A stretch of 64,000 nt of DNA from Rathayibacter sp. SW19 (GTDB lineage Bacteria > Actinomycetota > Actinomycetes > Actinomycetales > Microbacteriaceae), in assembly GCF_030866825.1 (NCBI RefSeq), contig NZ_CP133020.1:3968001-4032000 (forward strand). Direction: 5' to 3'. Positions within the stretch are counted from its first letter, which is position 1. Each line of letters opens with the position of its first letter. Positions 1-8,189 of this stretch are shown one piece after another. The notes beneath the pieces are model-generated. The model saw only the letters and a program-made list of their open reading frames with translations. It ran no database searches and was not told the DNA's origin. Both the position numbers and the translations under genes were made by a program.

Positions 1-160
1 ACAACTCGCGACGCGTCGGTGTGATCACCTTGCGGAGTTCACTCATCACCTGGCGCATGAACAGGGCGATCCGAGCGAAGGGTCCGCGACGTGCGTCGCG
101 TTCCTTCTTGGCGTTGGCGACGACCTCTTCACTCGGTTCGTCGATAACTTTTCGGGCCAC
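1..160 (-). CDS. secE: SecE, preprotein translocase subunit (5' part only)
   Basis: SecE is the small membrane subunit that clamps SecY in the Sec translocon. Only the first 53 codons lie in the window; the single membrane helix is beyond the edge. The visible part has a charged N-terminus followed by FMRQVMSELRKVITPTRREL, the amphipathic segment typical of SecE just before its membrane helix. I start at GTG (160) because AAAGGTG sits a few bases upstream. tRNA-Trp lies directly upstream on the same strand, the usual actinobacterial order tRNA-Trp, secE, nusG. Confidence 0.93.
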   Translation of the reverse strand, partial: MARKVIDEPSEEVVANAKKERDARRGPFARIALFMRQVMSELRKVITPTRREL

Positions 161-202
161 CTTGTTACACCTTTCGTGGGCCGGTGCATAAGCACCGACT
201 TG

Positions 203-275
203 CAGGGCGGACAGGACTTGAACCTGCAACCTGCGGTTTTGGAGACCGCTGCTCTACCAATTGAGCCACCGCCCT
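203..275 (-). tRNA. tRNA-Trp (CCA anticodon)
   Basis: A 73-nt cloverleaf with acceptor arms AGGGCGG/CCGCCCT, a D arm around GGCTCAATTGGTAGAGC, anticodon loop TCTCCAAAACC reading CCA, and T arm GCAGGTTCAAGTCCTGT. The discriminator base is G and the 3' CCA is not encoded. It lies 43 bp upstream of secE and probably shares its transcript. The 157 bp between it and the next gene (276-432) hold only its upstream region; I could not name a clear promoter there. Confidence 0.96.
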
Positions 276-432
276 ATGGGAAGAATTCACACCGTTTCTT
301 CCGCTTGACGATCGAGGCGATGGCGTGAAAGCCGCTCAAAATGGGCGCAAAAAAGCTTGGCAGAATTCAACTACCTCGACAAGTGTATGTGACGCTGTGA
401 CCAGTGTAAAGCTGAGTGGCTGCGCCGTGCGC

Positions 433-1986
433 TCACTCGGATGCACCGGCCTCCTCGCGGGAAGCCCGCCACAGGTCGAAGACCGCCTGAGCGGCCTCGG
501 GTGAAGCTGCCATGATCCCACCGGATGCCGGGAAGAGATTCGGCGCGCCGGTCGAGTCGAGAACGACGCCACCTGCCTCCTTCACGATAAGGGCTGCCGC
601 GACGTGGTCCTCCGGGCCATATTTTCCAATCACCGCGCCGACACCGCGCCCCGCGGCGACCCCTACGAGGGTCATCGTTCCCGATCCCATGACACGCATG
701 GTGCAGTAGCGCTCGCCGAGCTTCTCGAGCAACTGCAGCATGCCGGGCCACGGTACCTGATTGGCGAGCTCAGTCGAAAGAATGCGACCGCTCAGCGGAT
801 CCTCTGCCGTCTCGCTGGTCGGGATGGTGAGCACGGAGCCGTTCAGCTTGGCTCCTCGCCCACGCACTGCCTCGAAGAGGTCGGCTCTCCAGGGATCGGC
901 AACGACACCGACCATTGGCGTGCCGTCCAGCACCAGGCCGAGCGAGAACGCGTTCCACGGGATTCGATTGGCGAAGTTTGCTGTTCCGTCGACAGGGTCG
1001 AGGTACCAGCAGGGCACGCCTGCTCGGGCAGAACCGCCCATCTCTTCACCGACGAAGTCGTGGTCGGGGAAGTGCAGGCCGATCACCTCACGCACCTGTC
1101 GCTCGACCGCCACATCAACCTCCGTGACCAGGTCTGCCGCATCCTTCTTGGTGGAAATCTGGCCCGGATCGGTGGAACTAGTGAAGTCGATCTCCCACTC
1201 GGCTAGCCCGCGAGCGACGACGAGCGCCGCGTCGAGATCGACCCCATCAATCGACGCACCCGTTCGCGCGCGTTGATCGGACGGCCCCTCGCCAACGATT
1301 CGTTGCAGTCTGGCGAGCCTGTTGGTCGTCACAGTGTCCACTCCTAACCCCAATACCCATCGCATCGTGAGTTCGTCGTCTACGGTCCACACGGCGACCT
1401 TGCAGTCGAGCGCGTGGATCGCGTCCACGCGTTCGTGCGTCATCGCCAGGTAGGGAGAATTGACCCGCTCGGGGGCAAGCAGTGCCAGGTCGGCGCGCGT
1501 CGGCGCGTACGGGTGATCCCATGGCATCCAGATGCGCGCATGTGGATCTAACGAGCGGATGATACGCATTCCGTTCAGGTCGCCGCACCACGCGATCTGG
1601 ATATCTGAGCCGACGGTCACCCGAAAGGCCGCCTCGGCCGGTGCGGCCTCATCCATGTCGATCAGCAGGGTGGACCCCGATCCCGCAAATTCAGCGAGCA
1701 CCTCCGTCAGCAGCGGTGGCCGGTTGTCGGCATCACCAAGTGCACGCACCTGCTCTACCGTTACCTCGGTCACATCGAGCGGCAACCCCCACAGCCGTTC
1801 GAGTGTCGGATCGTGCAGAACGATCACTGTGCCATCCGAGGTGACGCGCACGTCGATCTCGACAAACTCAGCACCGGCCTCGATCGCCGAGCGGATGGCG
1901 GGAAGGGTGTTCTCGCGAAACCGACTCGAGTCCCCTCGGTGTGCTGCCACTCCCGTGCGGAATGCGAAAGCACGGTTGGCGGTCAC
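433..1986 (-). CDS. Fusion of glycerophosphodiester phosphodiesterase and inositol-monophosphatase domains
   Basis: The 517-residue protein joins two hydrolases. Residues about 10-228 are a compact GDPD domain: HRG at 16-18, ENT at 25-27, E43/D45 and HD at 58-59 match the metal-binding and catalytic positions that cleave glycerophosphodiesters to glycerol-3-phosphate and an alcohol. Residues about 245-510 are an IMPase-family domain: GEE at 313-315, DPVDGTANF at 330-338 and PEDHVAA near the end match its Mg2+ and phosphate sites. No signal peptide, so it is cytoplasmic. The GTG start overlaps the stop of the ABC ATPase gene (GTGA), making it the last gene of a five-gene operon. I infer that it processes what the transporter imports, for example glycerophosphoinositol. 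Domain calls are firm, the substrate is not. Confidence 0.85.
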   Translation of the reverse strand: MTANRAFAFRTGVAAHRGDSSRFRENTLPAIRSAIEAGAEFVEIDVRVTSDGTVIVLHDPTLERLWGLPLDVTEVTVEQVRALGDADNRPPLLTEVLAEFAGSGSTLLIDMDEAAPAEAAFRVTVGSDIQIAWCGDLNGMRIIRSLDPHARIWMPWDHPYAPTRADLALLAPERVNSPYLAMTHERVDAIHALDCKVAVWTVDDELTMRWVLGLGVDTVTTNRLARLQRIVGEGPSDQRARTGASIDGVDLDAALVVARGLAEWEIDFTSSTDPGQISTKKDAADLVTEVDVAVERQVREVIGLHFPDHDFVGEEMGGSARAGVPCWYLDPVDGTANFANRIPWNAFSLGLVLDGTPMVGVVADPWRADLFEAVRGRGAKLNGSVLTIPTSETAEDPLSGRILSTELANQVPWPGMLQLLEKLGERYCTMRVMGSGTMTLVGVAAGRGVGAVIGKYGPEDHVAAALIVKEAGGVVLDSTGAPNLFPASGGIMAASPEAAQAVFDLWRASREEAGASE

Positions 1987-3071
1987 GCGGTGGTTCCAGC
2001 GCCTTCCGCGCTCTCCATAATCAGCTTGCCATCTCGGAACGTCATTGCCTTCGTAATGCTGGCGAAGCCGGTAGAACCGAGCGCCGGTACGTCGCCAGAA
2101 ATGTAAGCGCGAAGGAGCGAATCGGAGCGCTGCAGGAACACTTCGTGAAAGTGACCGCGAGGAATGACTCGCTCAACGGTGACCGGCAGGCTACTCGGCG
2201 TCTCATCACGACTGAACACGACGTCTTCGGGACGGATTCCGACAATATCCGTGCCCGCCACAATTCGGCCGTCTTTGTATGCGCCTTCGACCCGGTTCAT
2301 CGTACCGATAAAGCCCGCGACGAATGCCGTCTTCGGCTGTTCGTAGAGCTCAGCGGGCGAGCTATATTGCTCAATCTTGCCTGCATTCATCACCGCGATG
2401 CGATCAGACATCGAGAGCGCCTCATCCTGATCGTGTGTGACAAAGACGGTCGTGATTCCGAGTCGTTGTTGGATCTCGCGGATGTCTTCACGCACCTTTA
2501 GCCGCAACTTGGCATCGAGGTTCGAGAGAGGTTCGTCGAGCAGCAACAGGTCGGGTTCCTGCACGAGAGCCCGGGCAAGTGCGACCCGCTGCTGTTCGCC
2601 GCCGGAGATCTGCGCTGGCCTGGACTCCCGGTGGTGCAAAAGGTTGACCATCTCAAGCATCGCGACAACGCGGCTTTCGATCTCATCCCTCGGCACCTTA
2701 CGGAGCTTGAGCGGGAACGCAACGTTCTTGAATACCGTCATGTGCGGCCAGAGCGCGTAGTTCTGGAACACCATCGCGCTCGGGCGCTTCTCCGCGCCCA
2801 GCTTCGTGACATCGCGACCAGCCACGATGATCGAACCGCTGTCCGGGGACAGGAAGCCGGCGATCATGCGAAGGGTTGTTGTCTTTCCGCAACCGGATGG
2901 CCCGAGTAGCGAGACAAGCTCGCCTTCGTTCACCGAAAGATTGAGTTCGTCGATGATCGTGCGACCCCCGAGCGCCTTGTTCAAACCAGCAATTTGCAGA
3001 CCGGAAATCGAGTTGCCCAGGCTGGCGGAATCAGTTGCCTCTCGGAGCGTGGTTCCTTGCGGTGTGCTCAT
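1983..3071 (-). CDS. ABC transporter ATP-binding protein, spermidine/iron/UgpC type
   Basis: This 362-residue ATPase powers the importer encoded by the next three genes. Walker A is GPSGCGKT (57-64), the Q loop lies in VFQNYALWPHMTV (about 101-113), the signature is ISGGE (155-159) and Walker B is LLLLDE (175-180). The remaining C-terminal part has the size and GIRPEDV motif of a TOBE regulatory domain, as in PotA, FbpC and UgpC. The start at 3071 is supported by AAGGAGG six bases upstream. It ends in a GTGA overlap with the GDPD-IMPase gene. The class imports polyamines, iron, phosphonates or glycerol phosphates, so the substrate must be inferred from the neighbours. Confidence 0.92.
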   Translation of the reverse strand: MSTPQGTTLREATDSASLGNSISGLQIAGLNKALGGRTIIDELNLSVNEGELVSLLGPSGCGKTTTLRMIAGFLSPDSGSIIVAGRDVTKLGAEKRPSAMVFQNYALWPHMTVFKNVAFPLKLRKVPRDEIESRVVAMLEMVNLLHHRESRPAQISGGEQQRVALARALVQEPDLLLLDEPLSNLDAKLRLKVREDIREIQQRLGITTVFVTHDQDEALSMSDRIAVMNAGKIEQYSSPAELYEQPKTAFVAGFIGTMNRVEGAYKDGRIVAGTDIVGIRPEDVVFSRDETPSSLPVTVERVIPRGHFHEVFLQRSDSLLRAYISGDVPALGSTGFASITKAMTFRDGKLIMESAEGAGTTA

Positions 3072-3082
3072 GGCATACCTCC

Positions 3083-3991
3083 TTATCTGATCTGGAATCC
3101 CTCAGCGAGTTGGCCACCCATGATGCGCTTTCTGGCAACCATCAATAGGACCACGGACGGAATGGACATCAGGATTGAAAAGACTGCGGCGACCTGGTTC
3201 GGATAGTTCAAGACGAGTGTGTACATCTCGGTTGGCATGGTGAAGATCGTTGGAGCTCCAACAAGATAGGTACCCTGAGCCTCATCGAACGCGGCAAGAA
3301 ACGACATCACGGCGGCGACTAGGATCCCCGGCATCGCCATTGGAAGCGTGATGCTGATGAACACACGAAGCTTGGAAGCACCGGCATCCCTCGCGGCCTC
3401 TTCAAGATTTCGAGGTACAGCGGCGAAGGCCGCAGCAGGGATCCAGGTCATGAAGATGATTGTGCCGAGAATCTGCACGATCATAATCCCTAGGACGGTG
3501 TTCATCAGATTGAGCGCGTAGAACAGGGTTGCGAGCGTCGCGAACAGCCCTATCTTCGGGAACGCGTTCACCGCGAAAAGGCCGACTAAAAAAGACTTCC
3601 TTGCTACGAAGTTGTACCGTGCGAACGCGTAGGCCGCGGGCAGGCAGATTACTGCCGATGCGATAACAACCAGCGGCGTAATGATCAACGAATTGAGCAC
3701 GGCCGTTCCCAGCGCAGGGTCACTGAACACCTCAGACCACCAATGCAGCGTCCAGGAACGCGGGGCGAGGCTCGGATATGTCCAGCTCCCTGCGAATGCG
3801 TGGACCGCAAGCCAGAGCAACGGGCCGAGGATGAACAAGATCATGAAGGCGACGAAAATCGCGATCAGTACACTGCTCGCGACCCCGCCAGAGCGACCCG
3901 GGGCAACCTCTTGTGCGCGGCCACCAGCCCTGGCCCGCCGCGCGTGCACCTTGGCGAGAGTCAGTGGGGTGGCATCGATCGTGTCAGCCAT
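3083..3991 (-). CDS. ABC transporter permease, second subunit
   Basis: A 302-residue inner-membrane permease of the binding-protein-dependent family with about six predicted membrane segments, beginning around residue 38 (VLIAIFVAFMILFILGPLLW). The cytoplasmic EAA loop is visible as NLEEAARDAGASKLRVFISITLP, which couples to the ATPase. The ATG (3991) overlaps the stop of the preceding permease (TGATG), so translation is probably coupled; this start also gives a sensible short cytoplasmic tail before the first helix. It belongs to the operon binding protein, permease, permease, ATPase, GDPD-IMPase. Confidence 0.9.
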   Translation of the reverse strand: MADTIDATPLTLAKVHARRARAGGRAQEVAPGRSGGVASSVLIAIFVAFMILFILGPLLWLAVHAFAGSWTYPSLAPRSWTLHWWSEVFSDPALGTAVLNSLIITPLVVIASAVICLPAAYAFARYNFVARKSFLVGLFAVNAFPKIGLFATLATLFYALNLMNTVLGIMIVQILGTIIFMTWIPAAAFAAVPRNLEEAARDAGASKLRVFISITLPMAMPGILVAAVMSFLAAFDEAQGTYLVGAPTIFTMPTEMYTLVLNYPNQVAAVFSILMSIPSVVLLMVARKRIMGGQLAEGFQIR

Positions 3992-4938
3992 CAGACTCTT
4001 CCCTGTGTCTTTGCTCCACGAAAGTTCGCCCACACGTAGTACACGGCGATTCCCGATGCGGCGATGAAAATCGCAAACGCCATAACAACGGATTGCTGAG
4101 GCTGATTGAACGAGGTGAAGTAGTTGGTGAGTTCGACACCTAGCATGTTCGGTGTATTCGGGCCAGTGAAATACGGCACTGTGAAGGAACCGATGACACC
4201 GATTGCTGTGAATGTGCCCGCAATCACTATGGGTACAAAGGCCATCGGAATCATCACCGACCAAGCGATGCGGAGAGTCCCGGCCCCAGCATCACGCGCA
4301 GCCTCGATCATCGCGTCGGGAATGGATTGCATCCCCGATGTAATCAGTAGGACTGCGAACGGAAGCGACACCCACACCGAACCAATCACAACGGCAACGA
4401 CGGTGTATCCGAACGTCGGCCCCACCAGCCCGAATGTGGCGAAGATGCTCCGAAGAAATCCGTCAGGGGCGTAGAACGTGATGATGGCCCACGATCCGAT
4501 TACCACGGGGATGAAGAGCGGAACCACCGCCAGGCCGGACAGGAACGTGGCGACCACGCCGCCCTTCATACGCAGGTACAAAGCGATGCCGAGCGCCATG
4601 AAGAGCACAACAGCGGAACTGATCAGAGTCACCACAACAGTGACTAGAAGGTCAGCGAGAAACCTCGCAGAGGTAAATACTTCCTCGTACGCGGCCAGCG
4701 TGCCCCACCAGTGCGTCGCCTGATGCACATTGAGCCCGATCGTGGAGACCACCGAGTTCAGGCCACCTGTGAAGCCCAGCGTGAAGCCCAAGGCGAGGAT
4801 GACCGGAAGCCCGATGAACACCACGACCAGGAGGATGGGCGGCAGCGCCATGACAAAGCCGAGAGGGGAGAGCTTGGACGTCCTCTTGACGACCGCACCC
4901 TTCCCAGCGAGTCGCTTTCGTAGGGGGGCCGTCGTCAT
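3991..4938 (-). CDS. ABC transporter permease, first subunit
   Basis: A 315-residue permease with a basic N-terminus, a first membrane helix around FVMALPPILLVVVFIGLPV, a large periplasmic-side loop, and an EAA loop (MIEAARDAGAGTLRIAWSVMIP) before the last two helices. The architecture is that of the PotB/FbpB/ThiP-like permeases. The ATG at 4938 overlaps the TAA of the binding-protein gene (TAATG), which fixes the start; upstream in-frame codons fall inside the preceding gene. It is partner of the permease at 3083-3991. Confidence 0.9.
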   Translation of the reverse strand: MTTAPLRKRLAGKGAVVKRTSKLSPLGFVMALPPILLVVVFIGLPVILALGFTLGFTGGLNSVVSTIGLNVHQATHWWGTLAAYEEVFTSARFLADLLVTVVVTLISSAVVLFMALGIALYLRMKGGVVATFLSGLAVVPLFIPVVIGSWAIITFYAPDGFLRSIFATFGLVGPTFGYTVVAVVIGSVWVSLPFAVLLITSGMQSIPDAMIEAARDAGAGTLRIAWSVMIPMAFVPIVIAGTFTAIGVIGSFTVPYFTGPNTPNMLGVELTNYFTSFNQPQQSVVMAFAIFIAASGIAVYYVWANFRGAKTQGRV

Positions 4939-6083
4939 TATTTCCCAGGTACCTTCTGCGCCCACAGGTTGTTCATGTCTTGGTTCATTGACGCGAAGTA
5001 CGTCGGTCGAAGGTTGCTCGAATCCGTGCCCTTGAACGTGGTTTGCACCGATGCCGGCAACTGATCGAGACTGATGACTGGGTACCCGGCAACCGTGGTG
5101 ACCATCAACTCCTGAGCTTGCGGAGTGAGCAACCAATTGGCGACCGTCAAGGCAGCCTTCTGGTGGGTCGAGGTCTTTGGAATACCGAGATAAGCCGCTC
5201 CGCCCGTGAGTGATGGATTGGAGATCTGCGTGTACTTCGTCGTTGGAGGCAACTGTCCGCTCTTCAAGCCCGTCAGCAATTGGTCGGACCAGATCGGCGT
5301 CATATCGATTTGACCACTACCAAGCAAATCGATTGCCGCAACGTTACCGTTCAGATACACACCTTTCTGGTAAACGTAGGGGTTGAGGCTCGCAAGCTCC
5401 GCCAAGCCCTGATCCCAATGGCTCTCGAGACTCTTGTCGTACCCCGTCACCATCTGTTCACGAACCGCGGCTGGGACGTACTTGTCGAGGACAGCCGTCA
5501 CGAACGACTGGCCAGCGCCGCCCGTGTTCGGCGTGTTGTACGTGAACTTGCCCGGGTTTGCCTTGATCCAAGCCAACAAGTCGTCCATTGTTTTGGGTGG
5601 AGTCTTCACCGCGTCCGAGTTGTACGCCAGCAGCACGGACGAGCCACGATACGGAATCCCGCTCGTGCCGCCTGCCTTCAGCGTGCTTGCCGGCACGTTC
5701 TTGAGATTCGGAATATTCTTCGTTGATACGGGCGTGAGGAGGCCTGCCTGCGAAACTTGGCTGATGAATGCGCCATCGACGAGATCGTACCCCGGATCCT
5801 TCTTGGTTTGCGCAGCGCTGGTCAGCTTCGCGATGGTCTGAGTGTCATGCGTGCCATGCAGGTCGAGGATGACCTTGAAGCTGTAACCCTTGTGCGTCTT
5901 CTCGAACGCCGGGATTAGTGACTTCTGCCACAGGTCCTGGATATTGGCACCTCCACTTATGAAGACCGTGACCGAATCCTTGGAGGAACTTGACGCCGGA
6001 CTACTTCCGGACGAACAGCCTGCTAGTGCCAGCAAACCAACCGCCGCGACAGCGGTGGCCAAAATCCCGCGATGTGTTTTCAT
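4938..6083 (-). CDS. ABC transporter substrate-binding lipoprotein
   Basis: A 381-residue extracellular binding protein. The N-terminus is a lipoprotein signal ending in the lipobox LALAGC, then a Ser-rich linker and a type II periplasmic-binding fold (VTVFISGGANIQDLWQ onward; the segment TPNTGGAGQSFVTAVL is typical of this fold). The start at 6083 has AGAAGGA six bases upstream. It is first in the five-gene operon, expressed from a promoter at about 6200-6228 whose -10 overlaps a TGT-N4-ACA operator. Sequence alone does not give the ligand; the operon partner GDPD-IMPase and the co-regulated iol genes point to an inositol phosphate or glycerophosphodiester. Confidence 0.88.
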   Translation of the reverse strand: MKTHRGILATAVAAVGLLALAGCSSGSSPASSSSKDSVTVFISGGANIQDLWQKSLIPAFEKTHKGYSFKVILDLHGTHDTQTIAKLTSAAQTKKDPGYDLVDGAFISQVSQAGLLTPVSTKNIPNLKNVPASTLKAGGTSGIPYRGSSVLLAYNSDAVKTPPKTMDDLLAWIKANPGKFTYNTPNTGGAGQSFVTAVLDKYVPAAVREQMVTGYDKSLESHWDQGLAELASLNPYVYQKGVYLNGNVAAIDLLGSGQIDMTPIWSDQLLTGLKSGQLPPTTKYTQISNPSLTGGAAYLGIPKTSTHQKAALTVANWLLTPQAQELMVTTVAGYPVISLDQLPASVQTTFKGTDSSNLRPTYFASMNQDMNNLWAQKVPGK

Positions 6084-6193
6084 GGTGATCCTTCTGATAC
6101 TTCTCGGTAAATAGATCAGGTGACCCCACAGCGCGTCAGGGCGGCACCCAAGGGTAAATGGGGGTGCGGGCTAAGTGAGCGCCGTTGCCACTT

Positions 6194-6240
6194 TGTTAGA
6201 ACGTATTGACATTTAACCGAAAAGTCAAGATGTACGAACA
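6194..6240 (-). promoter_or_regulatory. Promoter of the ABC/GDPD operon with two GntR-type operators
   Basis: On the minus strand -35 TTGACT (6228-6223), a 17-bp spacer and -10 TACGTT (6205-6200) form a sigma-70 promoter. The palindromic element TGTTAGAACG (6194-6203) overlaps the -10 and TGTACGAACA (6231-6240) lies just upstream of the -35. Both fit the TGT-N4-ACA family seen repeatedly in this region, the first with one mismatch. The placement suggests repression by the GntR protein encoded at 8190-8954. Confidence 0.6.
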
Positions 6241-6316
6241 TGAATTTACGGGATTGTAGTGCCGACGCGCACCACTGCAAATGCAAAGCGTGGAGCGTGG
6301 AGCGTGACGCATCATA

Positions 6317-6326
6317 TGTCTTTACA
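6317..6326. promoter_or_regulatory. TGTCTTTACA operator before the DUF6454-like gene
   Basis: TGTCTTTACA sits 22 bp before the start of the rightward gene at 6349, inside the longer context ATATGTCTTTACAAAG, which is shared with the site at 11119 (ATATGTCTTTACAAA) and closely with the iolC site. It is probably the GntR operator controlling the rightward DUF6454-like/IMPase operon. Confidence 0.55.
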
Positions 6327-6348
6327 AAGGATATTGTAAGAAGGCACG

Positions 6349-7275
6349 ATGGTGGGGAGGCAATCTGATGCCCCCCTTCTCTCCAGGTTCACTAAGGCGG
6401 ACTCATCCATGTACACAGGCGACAACATAAACCTGATGACGGGCGCGCGGAGCGTCTTCCAGGCCGGACGTGATACGCGCTGGGAACTCGTGGGACGCAT
6501 CCCCCTCAGATTCGCGACCCACCACCCACAAGGACTGGCCTTCGCCGGAGACCGCATCATCCTTTCGTCGGTCGAGGTCACTGAGGAACCGCAACGCCTC
6601 CCGAATCCACCATGGAGAACTGCGGGTCGTGGCATTGGTCACGTATTTGTTCTGGACGACGAGGGAAGTCTCCTGCGCGACATCCTTCTTGCAGACGGTC
6701 ACAACTATCACCCCGGCGGCATTGCTTTTGACGGGGCCGAGGTATGGGTGCCCGTGGCCGAGTACCGTCCCGCCAGCAACGCAATCGTATTCACAATCGA
6801 TCCCGCAACGCTCGAGGTGACGGAGAGATTCCGGGTTCGGGATCATGTCGGCTGGATTGTCAGCGATGCCGAGAACGGGGTGCTGCACGGCGCCAACTGG
6901 GGATCCAGGGAGTTCACCACATGGACTCAAAATGGAACAGAACTCGATCGCTGGTCGAATCCGAGCGGTTTCGTCGACTACCAGGATGCACAGTATGCGG
7001 GAGGCGGACGAGTCTTGTGCAGCGGCATTGCGGTCCTACCGACTCAACACGGAAGTGACCCGTGCGAGCTCGGTGGCATCGCGATAGTCGACTTCCCGGC
7101 CCATCGGGTGCAACAAGAAATGCCAGTGGCCGCATTCAGTGATGCCGGACACGTCGTCACTCGCAATCCCTTCGCCCTCACCGAGGACTCCGGTGACATC
7201 CTGATGCACGTAGCGCCGGACGACGGCACGGACGCACAAGGCACCGCGCTCCTGACTTATCGGGCCGCGACATGA
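6349..7275 (+). CDS. DUF6454-like putative beta-propeller protein
   Basis: A 308-residue protein without a signal peptide or membrane segment. Short strand-rich blocks such as HPQGLAFAGDRIILSS, NYHPGGIAFDGAEVWVPVAEY and GWIVSDAENGVLHGANWG suggest a beta-propeller; I recognise the style of DUF6454 proteins but hold the family name tentatively. The ATG at 6349 has GAAGG five bases upstream; a second ATG at 6409 is possible and loses only non-conserved residues. Its stop overlaps the start of the IMPase gene (ATGA), so the two are co-translated, and a GntR-type operator lies in its promoter region. A role in handling or sensing the inositol-phosphate substrate is inference only. Confidence 0.72.
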   Translation: MVGRQSDAPLLSRFTKADSSMYTGDNINLMTGARSVFQAGRDTRWELVGRIPLRFATHHPQGLAFAGDRIILSSVEVTEEPQRLPNPPWRTAGRGIGHVFVLDDEGSLLRDILLADGHNYHPGGIAFDGAEVWVPVAEYRPASNAIVFTIDPATLEVTERFRVRDHVGWIVSDAENGVLHGANWGSREFTTWTQNGTELDRWSNPSGFVDYQDAQYAGGGRVLCSGIAVLPTQHGSDPCELGGIAIVDFPAHRVQQEMPVAAFSDAGHVVTRNPFALTEDSGDILMHVAPDDGTDAQGTALLTYRAAT

Positions 7276-8102
7276 ATATCCAAGAGGAATCCCGAAGCCT
7301 ACGAGGCGTCGCGACCACGGCGGCGCGGAGTGTGCGCGATCAGCTGCTCGCCGCCTTCCGCACCACGATGCGGCTCGACTTCAAGCGCGACGTACACGAC
7401 ATCGTCACGGTGCACGACAAAGCCTCTGAGCGCCAGATCGTCTCCGTGATCCTCAGTGAGGTTCCCGACTCGACCATCATCGGCGAAGAGGGCGGAAAAA
7501 TCGGCACGGGGCGGGTGATCTGGTACATTGACCCGATCGACGGCACCTCTAATTTCGCTCGCGGCATCGCCCTATGGTGCGTTTCCATCGCAGCCGTCAT
7601 CGATGATCGTGTGGTTGCCGGCGTCGTCTTCAACCCGGTCAGCGGTGATCTGTTCAGCGCGGACCTCACCGGCGCCTGGCTGGGCGGGCGGAGACTTCAC
7701 GCTCTGGCCGCAGAAAACGAGCTCTCAGCGACTATCGTCTCAAGCTTTCCCAACGCGCGTGACCTGCAACTCTTCGATGCCGCCGCCCTCGAGGCGCACG
7801 GCACGCTGCTGGTCGGCTTCCAGGCGGTACGCAACTTCGGCAGTGCCGCGCTGTGTCTCGCCCACGTTGCCGCCGGATGGGCCGACGCGACGATGGGGTT
7901 CTCGACCAGTCCGTGGGACGTTGCCGCCGGGATTTTGATCCTGGAACAGTCCGGCGGAAACTATCTCGGATACTCACGCGGTGCCATCGACTCCCCGGCC
8001 TTTCTCGCTCCCGACTTCATCGCGGTCGGCGGTGGCGGCACGCGGTACCCGACCCTGCTCGGGGTCGTGGAAGAGCTCTCCGGGTCGTACGACGCGCGTT
8101 AA
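7272..8102 (+). CDS. Inositol-monophosphatase family phosphatase
   Basis: A 276-residue Mg2+-dependent sugar/inositol phosphatase. Visible motifs are GEEGG (metal-binding Glu), DPIDGTSNF (catalytic Asp residues and phosphate loop) and SPWDVAAG (third metal Asp). Length equals that of stand-alone IMPases. It starts in a four-base overlap with the DUF6454-like gene and is the second gene of that operon. It is the second IMPase domain of the locus, the first being fused to GDPD. Its likely job is to release free inositol from inositol monophosphate, although related enzymes act on fructose-1,6-bisphosphate, histidinol phosphate or PAP. Confidence 0.88.
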   Translation: MNIQEESRSLRGVATTAARSVRDQLLAAFRTTMRLDFKRDVHDIVTVHDKASERQIVSVILSEVPDSTIIGEEGGKIGTGRVIWYIDPIDGTSNFARGIALWCVSIAAVIDDRVVAGVVFNPVSGDLFSADLTGAWLGGRRLHALAAENELSATIVSSFPNARDLQLFDAAALEAHGTLLVGFQAVRNFGSAALCLAHVAAGWADATMGFSTSPWDVAAGILILEQSGGNYLGYSRGAIDSPAFLAPDFIAVGGGGTRYPTLLGVVEELSGSYDAR

Positions 8103-8147
8103 CTTCACGACATAAGAAGCCTTAAACGTCAGGGGTCAACGTACGCT

Positions 8148-8157
8148 TGTCCGAACA
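8148..8157. promoter_or_regulatory. Isolated TGTCCGAACA operator-like site
   Basis: A perfect TGT-N4-ACA palindrome in the 87-bp gap between the convergent IMPase and GntR genes. No promoter needs it here; it could be an auxiliary looping site or chance. Its half-sites match the operator at 11189-11198 exactly (reverse complement TGTTCGGACA). Confidence 0.35.
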
Positions 8158-8189
8158 CGTCGCCGTCGTATGCAACGAGCGACGCCGAC

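Noticed and set aside
203..275. tRNA-Trp as integrase attachment site for the insertion
   Set aside because: The foreign-looking DNA lies on the 5' side of the tRNA, no integrase is present and no duplicated tRNA end was found near 23.9 kb.
6084..6193. A possible riboswitch in the leader of the ABC operon
   Set aside because: No conserved aptamer pattern was seen; the leader is simply about 110 bp of GC-rich sequence after an operator-controlled promoter.
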